Shown: positions 22,960 to 34,900 of the stretch, piece after piece
Layout of the letters: every line of letters starts with the position of its first letter
Position numbering within the stretch: position 1 is the first letter of the stretch
NCBI GenBank assembly: GCA_954871525.1
Contig: OX940863.1
Coordinates: 2,456,001 to 2,520,000, forward strand
Length of the DNA stretch: 64,000 nt
Direction: 5' to 3'
Source: Parietaria judaica
Lineage: Eukaryota; Streptophyta; Magnoliopsida; Rosales; Urticaceae
Notes under the pieces: generated by a model
What the model was told of the DNA's origin: nothing
The model's database searches: none
What the model saw: the letters and a program-made list of their open reading frames with translations, nothing else
Translations under genes and position numbers: made by a program

Positions 22960-25900
22960 ATGGCGTCGCTCAAAGCATACTCGCTTCTTCTCTTCTGCCT
23001 CACTTTGTGGAGTTTCTCTGATATAGCATCATCGGCCGATCAGCGTCTTCACGATGATGAGGGTGATCATGCATACTCTTCTCTCGCCTCTTATTTATAT
23101 ATACAAAAGAGATTGTATCTATAAAGTTTTTTTCTTTATTCTATATTTGACATTTTTATCATCTTCAAATTTATGAATCCTCTAAATAAAAGTGTTTCAA
23201 CCCTACCATTACTATATTTACTCATTCAAAGTTTAAACCTCATTAAAGGGATTATTTGTTAACTAAAAGTACTTTTTATAAATCTATATCTTTTTGTAGT
23301 CGAAAGTATTTTTCCTAATTGTACCTCCAGATTCAAGACCATAAAACAAGAAATATAAATATCTCATTAATGATTTTACACTGAATACATAAAAATTAAT
23401 TGGCAGTGGTGGTGCTCCAGCAAATTGCGGTCAAAATGGGTACAATTTGGAATAAGCCTGAATTATCTTGCGGAGGTGGATTCGATAAAATCAATATCAC
23501 CTGTTCTTACTGCGACCAAGACAACGTTTGTCACGTTGACCAGTTGTAAGTGTTTCCTATCGTGTATTTACTCTTCAATATTAGCTGTGGAATGAGCAGA
23601 GAGTTCAATCGTTCTAATAATAGTACGTAGAGAAGAGGACAAATAATCCGTATTTTTGCCTTTATGTACGATCCTTGCTCACTTTGTTATATGACTGTAA
23701 TATTATTGTTTTGTATTTTATTCCTATGTAGCTCTTTAACTTTTTTCTTCTTCGTTATAATCCTTAAATATCCTTCTGTCAAGTTACCGTGATAAACCTA
23801 ATGGATTAAATAGAAACAAAACAAAAAATCAAGGGCTATACAAGGACAGCAGTATAAATTGAAGGACTTCTTGGAAACCTCTTCGAAGTTGAAAACGTCG
23901 GGACTTGAATCACGCATGTGATGCACTTTCCTAATAGTATTTCGAGCACTCGGAATCGTCTTAGAGTCTGCTTGCAAGAATACTCAGGATAAGACAAGCC
24001 TTAATGAACGAAAATCACAAGACGAAGTGAAATTCGAACAGTAAGCAAGAACAAGTTTTTGGAGAGAGTTTTTATTTTTTATTTTTTTTAGTGTGAAAGG
24101 AATACAGAGTTGCTAACGATTTTGCATCAAAACGAAATCAAGTGCGCCTACAAAACGCCACTAGCGCCTCTACGCCCACCAAAAGGCACTAAGTGTGCAC
24201 TTCATTGTCGTTTCTTCCTTTTTTTCTTCATTGAGTGTGTGTTTAAGTTGTGGCTTTAGTTTCGGTAGCGATCCAATTTTGGAACCAACAGAGGGTGCGT
24301 ACGTACTACTCAAAGCTCAATAGTTGCTTCATGCACACTTCTTTATAAGTTGAACCGAGAGAAAAACTATAAATACTATAAGAAAAATTATGAAAGAATG
24401 CAAGGACGATAGTGGGAGAAGAAGGCCATGGCGAATCTTAAGTTCGAGATAGAGCGATTCAACGGCAAAAAAGTGTGACAGTCATCAATCCTGCGAGTCG
24501 AGGGGACAATTAAAGGTAAGTTGTGCAGTCTCGCACCACCTCGGCATGCAAGGATATGTGTGATAGGATGCTCTTGAGATTGTGCAGGTATTAGACTATA
24601 CAGTTGTGTGGATCATATAGCTAGGTATGAGACTATATGATCAAAGAGGCTTAAGAAAATTAATTGACACTACTTATGACAACAAGATATATTTCTTTTT
24701 TAAGTATCTCATTCATAGGAATCCCAAAGTTAAAGTGTGTTTGGCCTGGAGTAATCCTAAAATGGGTAACCTTCTGCGAGGATATGGATCTTCTGAAATC
24801 CATCAAGGAGAAAGATAAAAAAAGAATCTGCGAGGATATGGATCTTCTGAAATCCATCAAGGAGAAAGATAAAAAAAGAATTACTCGACAGAGCCCACAA
24901 TACGAGAAATCAGCCGTTGTGATCTGGAATAAGCTGGAAAGTCTTTATATGACAAAGTCTTTGGTCAATTGACGTCACTTAAAGCAAAAGCTCTACACAT
25001 TCAGGATGCAACATGGAATATCGGCGGAGGATCATCACGACGACTTTAACAAGGTGATTATTGATCTTGAAAAACATATATAGAAATCAAAGTAGACGAT
25101 GAAGATCAAGCATGTATTATTACTTCAATCGCTACCTCAAACCACGCTTATATCCAAAGAACTCAAGAGGAAGGTCGAAGGAAGATATGAAAGTGGTGAA
25201 GGGCTGTTTGTGAGGGGAGAGCATTCGAAAGAAAAGATTTATGGGTTTGAGTTCTTCATATTCTTTGTTATTCTTGGGTGATCTCTTGGAATAAAAATAT
25301 CGGTGTTTCTGATTCAGCCGATTTGTTCTTAAGGTATTTTTGTTTAAACGAGTGGTATTTGAGCATTTGATCATAACACTCTCCGATTCATATAATTGCC
25401 CTAATAAACTAATGACCTCTAAGGAGTGAGATGGAAGGTAATAAATTGATCGGCCTAATATTTATTCATTAATATGTAGAGATGTTCCAACATATTATTC
25501 TTTAATTTCTTCATGACGATTAACAGGCGTGTTAAAGATCATCAGCTAACGGGGTACCTTCCACCAGAGCTTGTCAATCTTACATTTCTTCGAGCAATGT
25601 AAGTTTTTAATGCTTAAATTTAAATTTAAATAAAAATAAATAAAAAATCATTTTTAGCAACATATATAATGACGTATATCAACCAATTAATTAATGAAAG
25701 ATTACGATAATCTGGCAGAAATTAATTAAAATTCATGTTTATTGATTAATGCGTGGCGCTTTGCAGAGACATTACCCGAAACTTGCTTTGGGGCCCACTT
25801 CCAGCGGTGTGGAGTACAATGAAGAGCTTGAACTTCATGTAAATAAGCATTTAATGTGTATATATATACCTATGATATCTGTATAAAATAATAAAATCCG

Positions 25901-28900
25901 TTCTGAGTCTAATAATTTATGAACACATGCAGCGTTTTAATTACATGAATTTCTTCCCTTATATATGCAGTTCTCTCACTGCCAACCGTTTGTCCGGAGA
26001 AATTCCAAGAGAGTGGGGAAACTTTCCGAACCTAACATACTTGTATGTCTCCACTCATCTAGAACACTGCCAACTAATATAAACCTGAACTTGGGACAGG
26101 CTTATGCGGGCCTTGGCCCGAGCCCTCCCGAACCGCCCTTTGCAAGGCCTCATGAGGCCGCGGGCCTTACATCCTGCGGGTTGCCTGGTTCCCAGCGTGT
26201 TTTTCTTAAGTTTTTTTTTTTTTTTTTTTACTTTTTTGTTATAAATTCTTTCATTTGCAGTTTAGTTTCTACAAGTTGTTATAAATGATTAAATGGCAAA
26301 AATAGAGGGTAGGTAGTACAGAGAGCATCGTTATGACTAGTTTCTTTCGTTTAAAACGTTTTCAACGGACAAAAAATAATACCTTATTAAAATTCTCTGA
26401 TATTTATGCGTTCTCATTCGTGTTGCAGAAGCTTTGAAGGCAACAATTTTTCTGGAAGCATTCCTCCGGAGCTCGGGAATTTGGTCAGCCTAACTCACCT
26501 GTGCGTCCTAATAATTATCATTTTGCTATGAAGAATGATAAACAATGCAGAATTAGAGATTTAACTAATTAAATGGTTAAACAAGGTATTGAGTTTGAAA
26601 CTTTATAATTAGATTCTTTTCCTCCAATAACTTTGCGGGAAGGGTGCCGAATACTCTTGGAAGATTGACGAAATTGATTGATTTGTAAGATAAGAATTTC
26701 TCATCTTTCTTTTTTCTTCTTTATATGTATACAATTAGATTCTTACAAATTCTTAAATGTGTTTTTCTTTTTGTCAATTTATGCAGAAGGTTTAGTGATA
26801 ATAACTTTGAAGGCCAGATACCAGATTTCATAGGGAACCTCACTCAACTCACAAAGCTGTAATTGCCTATATCCCGAATCATCCATAAATTTTTTCGTGA
26901 CAAAATTCTGATCAGTTTGACTATAACGTAGTTACTAATATAACTGTCCTTCATTGATGATATGTCAAGTGAAATGTTTGGTTCTGGATTCGAAGGACCT
27001 ATCTCTTCAACCATATTTCAGAAGTTACGGGTCTTGAAAATCTTGTGAGTCACTGAGCCTTCTTCCGTCTAAATTTATTTATCACAGACTGTGAATTATC
27101 ATGGGGTTCCACTTTAAAACTAATCGGCAATGATGTGAGTAGCGCATGATATAATATTTAAACCTTGTTAAGTCCCCTTATCTTTGCTGAATCTTTTGGG
27201 TTCACTCCTTGACTTAAACGTTTTAGATTAAAGGGTTTCGATGCCATGTGAAGTATTAGAGGGTTCCACTTTAAAATTAATTGACAATATGGGAATAACT
27301 CGTGACTTTTTATAAATCATATATATTAAGTTTTCACGTCTTTTCCTTGGGTGACTGAACACTGATTAGTACACAATAATGAATATTATTTACTACTCTA
27401 AGAAAAAACAGGGGTCCATTTATTAATTTTGTCACGATAAGATGTTTTGATAGGCTCATCACCGATATGGCTGGTCCGGAGTCTCAGTTCCCAATTTTTC
27501 GAAGCAATCAGACTGGATTAATCCAACTGTAAGTTGGTACATTGAAAAACTGTCTTTATTTGACAGTTTAGTGCAGTTTCATGTTTGGCAGTATTGTTGA
27601 TCATATGCGCGGTCACACCTACGAGTTCCTTATCCATAGAGCGGAATTGGTCAGTTTCGGTTGAGATATTTAAGGAATTCGTTCTCCCTTATCTGCTGGT
27701 CAAATATCAGAGTTAAAGGAGCTGGATAAATTCGAATTATTAAGGAAATACTTAGTCAAGGAAAGACTAAGTAAAAAGCCTTAAAATGAGGAAGAATTGG
27801 TTATCTTGTTGAGAGCTTTTGGGGATCTATTTAAACTGATCTAGGGCTCTCAATTTCGTTCATCCATTCACCCATATCTTGAGAGAAAAACGTACAGAGC
27901 TTGAGAGAGCATCCTTAGCCTTTTTCTCACAATCCCCGTGGATCGTTCGTTGGCGCTTTCTTCATGCGAAGAAGTCTGAAGGAGTCTGAAGCACTTCAAC
28001 ATCGTCAACGGAGTAGTGCACACCTGCACTGATCGACACTCGCCGGAAGCAGCCTTACTCGCTTGCCGTGCCGCCGTGTCATCGTCACAATCAACAGGTT
28101 ACAGGACTGGTTACATCGCTGGTCGCACTGGTTAGAGTGTATTGTCTAGTTTGTTGTTCGGTGAACAAATCGATTGTGTAACGTCCATCTTGTAATTATC
28201 AATGTTGATTAATCTGGGTGAGGGCCCCGCAGAGTAGATAGGTATCGAACTGCGTTAACAAAACATCGCGTGTGTCTCTTTACTTTCGCATGTGTTTGTT
28301 TATCGTTATTTTCCGCATAACCGAAGAACGTGACGTTTCAATTGGTATCAGAGCTTGTCGCTGCAAAAGTGTTTCTTTGATTTCAAAGGCAGCGGAAAGA
28401 TCTTAGCGTTCTTTGAATCACGATGGGCTCACGCGAAAATACAGTCCTTGTAAGACCACCGGTGTTAGACGGAACAAATTACTCGTATTGGAAAGCTCGA
28501 ATGACTATTTACATCCAATCGATTGATTCAAAAGCTTGGAGCACTGTGAAACATGGCTGGACTTCTCCTATGAAGACAAATACCACTGGAGAAATGGTTG
28601 AAAAGCTGCCAAGTGAATGGGATACCGAAGATGAGATCGCTTCCCTAGCAAATTGTCGTGCACTAAATGCGATCGTATCTGCGGTTGACGAAGGACAGTT
28701 TAGACTCATATCTACGTGTGCTACTGCCAAACAAGCATGGGAAGCATTGCAAAACCTCCATGAAGGAACCTCAACCGTTCGAACCTCAAAGCTCCAAATG
28801 CTTGCGTCTAAATTTGAAGAACTACGTATGACCGAAGATGAAACCATTGCAGACTTCAACGGAAAGCTTCGCGAGATTTCAAATCAAGCTTATCAACTTG

Positions 28901-31900
28901 GAAAAGTGTATTCTAATCTAAAATTGGTTAGAAAAACGCTCCGGTCATTACCAGAACGCTTCAGTGCCAAGGTTGCAGCTATCGAAGAGGCGAAAGATAT
29001 AACCACAATGAATTTAGATGAACTCATTGGATCTCTTCAAACTTTTGAAATGAATATGTCTCAAGCAAAAAGAGAAAAAGGAGTAGCATTCAAAACTTCT
29101 ATCAAACGTGATCACAGAAACGATACAACAAGTGACTCTACCAATGATGTACCTGGCGATGATACAAGTGATGTAACCATGGATGACTTTGCTCTTCTCA
29201 CTAAAAACTTTGGTAGAATGTTGAAGAAGTTTAATACTCAGAGACCACCTTTTAAAGGAGGAGGAAGTGGTTCTTCACAAGGAAACTCAATCAGCAACCA
29301 TAGATATGCAAACAACAATCATGGTCATAATGATGGTCGTACTACAGATGATAAGGCCAAAGGAAGAGGAATAAAGTGCAGAGAATGTGACGGGTATGGT
29401 CATATACAATCTGAGTGCGCGAACACACTGAAGAAGCAGAAGGCAAAATCCTACAATTCTACTTGGAGTGATGATGACTCTGACGACGAAAATGAAGGAG
29501 GAATTGTCAGCCACTACGTAGCATTCACTGCATCACATCACTCTAATGATCAGAACAGTGACTCCACTGATGATTCAGATGACGACATCTCTGAAGAAGA
29601 CCTTCAAACGTCCTTCAAATCTCTTTTCGACAAATGGATCTCTGTATGCAATCTGAGCAAGAAGCTTACCTCTGAAAAAGAAATATTGATTGCTGAAAAG
29701 CAAAATCTGTCAATAACTTTAGATGAGCTTATGAACAAATATCAGACTCTGATTGCTCAAGTAAATTCAGACAAAGAACGGGTTATTTCTGAACAACAAG
29801 TCTTGTCCATTGCTGAAGGCGAACTAAAAAGACAGAACCAATTTCTTAGTCATCAAGTGGAAGATCTAAAAGAGTGCCTCTCAAAAGCAAACAGCCTTGC
29901 GTCTGAAAAGGACAAGAAGATAAGTTCAATGGAACTAGCAGTTATGAAGTTCAACTCTGGAAAATCCAAACTTGATGATATTCTTGAACAAGGAAGGCAG
30001 TCAGGAAACCGTTCTGGTCTTGGTTTCATGAAAGGAAAAGGAGGATTGTCCTGCGAAAATAACCAGAACAAATACAATCGTACAAGCTACAATCGTATTT
30101 TCAGAAAGGAGTCAGATACTTGGAATAATACAGAGAACGATAACAACAGAGATTCTACAAGCACGTTCGGTATAATTGGTCAAGCAACCAAAAGATGTGA
30201 ATTCTGCAAGTCCATTTCTCATCATGATGCTAGATGTAGAAAAATGTACAATCAACACTCGAAGAATGTACAAAAGAATTTTCCGAATAGGCAAGCACGT
30301 AAAATTAACAGAAGTCACTCAGCATGGGTACCAAAATCTCTTCTCTTCCGAATTCCTAAATCGAAAACTGCTTGGGTTCCAAAAGACAGTATCTTCTGCA
30401 ATGTTGCCTACACCTCTCTCCGATCATCCATAAATCAGGCATGGTACTTTGACAGTGGAGCTTCCAAGCATATGACTGGACACAAGGATCATTTAAAGAA
30501 TTTCTCTGAAAGTCACGAAGGAAAAGTCACTTTTGGAGATGGCAAAAAGAGTACAGTTCTCGGCAAAGGCGATCTCAATGTTTCTGGAGTTAAGAACTTG
30601 AGTAGTGTTCTTCTAGTCGAAGATCTAAAAGCAAATCTTTTAAGTGTTAGCCAACTATGTGATGATGGAAACAACGTCAACTTCACTGCAGAAGCATGCT
30701 ATGTTATTGACTTAAAAGATAAACATGTTGTTATGACTGGTTTCCGTTCATCTGACAATTGCTACTTATTAACCAAGGACCCTGTATGTCTCAGTGCAAT
30801 GACCGACACTTGGAATCTCTGGCATGCAAAACTTGGACATGTTAATGGCAGACATATGTTCAATCTTGCAAAATTAGGGTCTGTTCGAGGTCTACCCGTT
30901 CTCCACAATCAGAGTAACCATATATGTGGCCCTTGTCAACTAGGAAAGCAACACCGTTCATCTCATAAAGCAGTCCAAATGTTTACCACCAGTCGTGTCC
31001 TTGAACTTCTACATATGGATTTGATTGGTCCAACCCGTATTACGAGCTCAGGAGGAAAGAAATATGTTTATGTCTGCGTTGATGACTACTCAAGATTCAC
31101 TTGGGTTCATTTTCTTAAAGAAAAATCTGAGACGTTTGAAGTCTTCAAAAATCTGTGCATAAGACTTCAAACTGAAAAGGAGACAACTATCGGCAAAATC
31201 TTGCGAATCAGAAGTGACCATGGAAAAGAATTTGAAAACAGTTCCTTTGCTCAATTTTGCAACGACCATGGGATAAGTCACGAGTTCTCTGCTCCTATTA
31301 CCCCACAACAAAACGGGATTGTAGAACGGAAAAATCGCACCTTACAAGAAATGGCTCGTGTTATGATCAATGCCAAAGACCTAAATCCGAAATGGTGGGC
31401 AGAAGCCATCAGCACAGCCTACTACACTATAAATCGTGTTTACTATCGTCCTCTGACTGAGAAAACTCCATATGAAATCTGGAAAGGAAGAAAGCCAAAT
31501 ATCTCCTATTTTCACATATTCGGCAGTAAATGTTACATTCTGAATGACAGAACACCAGTCACCAAATTTTCTGCTAAAAGTGATGAAGAAGTTTTTCTTG
31601 GATATTCTCTAAACAGTCGTGCGTACAGAGTATACAACAAGAGAACAGGGGTGATCATCGAGTCAATCAATGTAAAGGTTGATGACTCCATCGATGAGTT
31701 CGAAAATCACAACCAAGATTCCAGATCTCCAGGAAAATCCAGCGTCGATACTACAAGATCGGATCTTATGTTCTCTCATTCCACAGAATTACCTGATAAA
31801 CAGATAATTACAAGAAATGAAGATTCTCAGCCAAGTAAGCATGTTGAGAACACCTCTGAAGACAATGTTTGTGACTCTGATATTACGACAACTGATGAGA

Positions 31901-34900
31901 GTTCCTCTCAGTATCATGGTGAACCATCCTCTCGTATCAAGAAAAATCATCCGTCCGAGTTGGTCATTGGAAATCTCCATGAAGATCGCCAGACACGAAA
32001 AGTTCAGAAACCAAACTATCGAGACCTTGCTGGATATTCTTGCTTCACTTCTACATTTGAGCCAAAAAAATGCTGTTGCAGCCTTAACTGATGAATTTTG
32101 GATAAACGCAATGCAAGAAGAGCTAGGTCAATTTCAGCAAAATAATGTTTGGACACTGGTCGAAAGACCCCGTGGAGTTAATGTCATCGGCACAAAATGG
32201 GTCTTCAAAAATAAGACCGACGAAGAAGGAAATATTGTCAAAAATAAAGCTCGTCTTGTAGCTCAAGGATACACTCAAATAGAGGGTATTGATTTTGACG
32301 AGACCTTTGCTCCCGTAGCTCGTCTTGAGTCGGTTCGTCTTCTTCTTGCAATCTCTTGCAGTCTCAATTTCAAGCTTCATCAGATGGACGTTAAAAGTGC
32401 ATTTCTCAATGGAGTCATCAATGAAGAAGTCTATGTTGCTCAGCCACAAGGCTTCGAGGATCCTTTTCTACCAGAGTACGTATATCGCCTGAACAAAGCC
32501 CTGTATGGTTTAAAACAAGCTCCAAGAGCCTGGTACGATCGTCTTACATCTCATCTTTTACAAGCTGGATACGTTCGTGGGGGAGCAGATAAGACTCTGT
32601 TCTTTCTCAGAATTAAATCTCACACCATGATAGCACAAATTTATGTCGACGATATTGTGTTTGGCTCTACATCTGAAGATCTGGTGAAAAAGTTTATTCG
32701 CATGATGGAAACCGAATTTGAGATGAGCATGGTTGGCGAATTGTCAATGTTTCTTGGCCTCCAAATAAAACAACGCTCAGAGGGAATTTTTATTTCTCAG
32801 TCTAAATATGCACGCAACTTAGTCCAAAAATTTGGAGTTAGTACGTCAAGATCTGTACGCACACCCATGGGAGTAAGTGAGAAACTGATGAAAGACGAGA
32901 ATGGAAAGTCAGTTGATCAGAAACTTTATAGAAGCATGATCGGAAGTCTTCTTTATCTAACATCTAGTCGACCAGATATCTGTCAGAGTGTTGGGGTATG
33001 TGCCCGATATCAAGCAGATCCTAAAGAATCTCATCTTCTTGCTGTCAAGAGGATCATCAGATATATTCATAGCACCATTGACTATGGTCTCTGGTTTTCT
33101 CGGGAATCTCCTCTGTGTCTTCTTGGATATAGTGATGCTGACTGGGCGGGCAGCGCCGATGACAGAAAAAGCACTACTGGCGGTTGCTTCTATATTGGGA
33201 GCAACCTTGTCTCCTGGTATAGCAAAAAGCAAAACTCTATCTCTTTATCTACTGCTGAAGCAGAATATCTTGCTGCGGGAAGTTGTTGTACACAACTACT
33301 ATGGATGCGCCAAATGCTTTGTGACTACGGTATTGATCAACAACAATTGACGGTGTTATGTGACAATCAAAGTGCTATATGTATCTCGAAAAATCCGGTT
33401 CAACATTCCAGAACTAAGCACATTGATATCAGACATCACTTTATCCGTGATCTCGTAGAAAAGAAGATAATCTCTCTTGAACATGTGAGCACCACCGACC
33501 AGTTAGCAGATATTTTTACCAAGCCTCTAGACTCAACCCGCTTTGAAGAACTACGGAGTAAGCTTGGAATTTGCCGTATCTGAATAATATATTCTCTGGT
33601 CATAACCCAAGTCTTGATCATATCCTGGGTTAATGACATGAAAAGGATAGTTTTGTAATTTTACACATTCATATCTGATCCATGCATGCAGAATATTGGT
33701 GTTCGTCAAAACAATTGCAACTGTATTCATTATTTTTCGATGGAAATATACAATCAGTTGAGATTATTGTGGAAAAATATGTGACTTATGGAGAAATTTT
33801 GGATAAAAATTAAAAGAAAAAAGGAAAATCTCTCTCTTTTTCTCCCTTAGAAATCGCGACCTCCTTCTTCTCCATCTTCCTCGCGATTTTCTTCCCCGAA
33901 GCTCACCAAATTCGCTCCAAGTTCACGCCGAGTCCTTCTCAACGGATTCTCTCCAAAAATTCGTGCTCTATATATCCCTCATCCTCAGAAATCGAAAAGC
34001 CCTCATTCTCTCAAAGCCCTAGATTTGATTTCGTGCTCAAGAATGGGGAAGAAAGGTTCCCGGATCATGCACCCTGTCGACAGAGTAAAGAAGAAGGAAT
34101 CTCGGAGCTCCTCCTCGTCGCGACCCTCTCCGTCGCTACCGAGTGATGAACCAGCTCCACCGCCGGTCCCGAATCAGCCCGACGCGACTCCTTCGCCGAT
34201 CAACTCTGGGTTTCCTCGATCATACTTCAAGCTCAACGGGAAAGAATTCTTTCCACTGGTCGATTTTGCTGAGAAACGCAGGATTCTTCTAGCTCAGGTT
34301 TCTATTCGATCTCTGTTCATGCGAAATTGCTAGTTCGATGTTCTTGGATATCGCTGAAATTATTTGCTCCTGCTATGAGAAGAATCTTGGTCATATATAT
34401 TACTCTGGAATTATGATTCTTTGGTATGTGGAATTGGTCGGTCAGATGTGATTGGATTTTTGGAGTGTTGGCTTCCTCTGTATATGCTTGGAGTAATAGA
34501 TTTCACCCGAATTATTCTTCGGCTTCGTTAGAATTCTCTTCCGGCTTATATGTCTCGATGATTCAATGTGCTTGTGTTGTGTTGCCTGGTTTTGTTGGTA
34601 CTTTCGCACCTGTTAATGAATATTCTTACCTTCCCAGGGGGCCGAGGAAATCATGTTTCCATCTGAGGATATCTCGGTCGAAGATTTGGAGAATGTTGAA
34701 CCCTCCAAAACTACTCCGGTCTTATCATCTACGGAGACATTACTGGCTGATACCATCGATTTGGAAAACCTTGGTGACACACACAATGCCGTTGGTGATT
34801 CTGAGACCAACACGAGTGCTGAAAAAATAGAGCCCGGATCAGATTTTTCAGAATTAGAGGCCACTTTCCTCTCCTCAGTGGCTGCCTCCGTAACGAATGT

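Noticed and set aside
26070..26235. GC-rich patch in copy B intron 5 as an exon or RNA gene.
   Set aside because: It has no coding match and looks like a short repeat fragment followed by poly(T).
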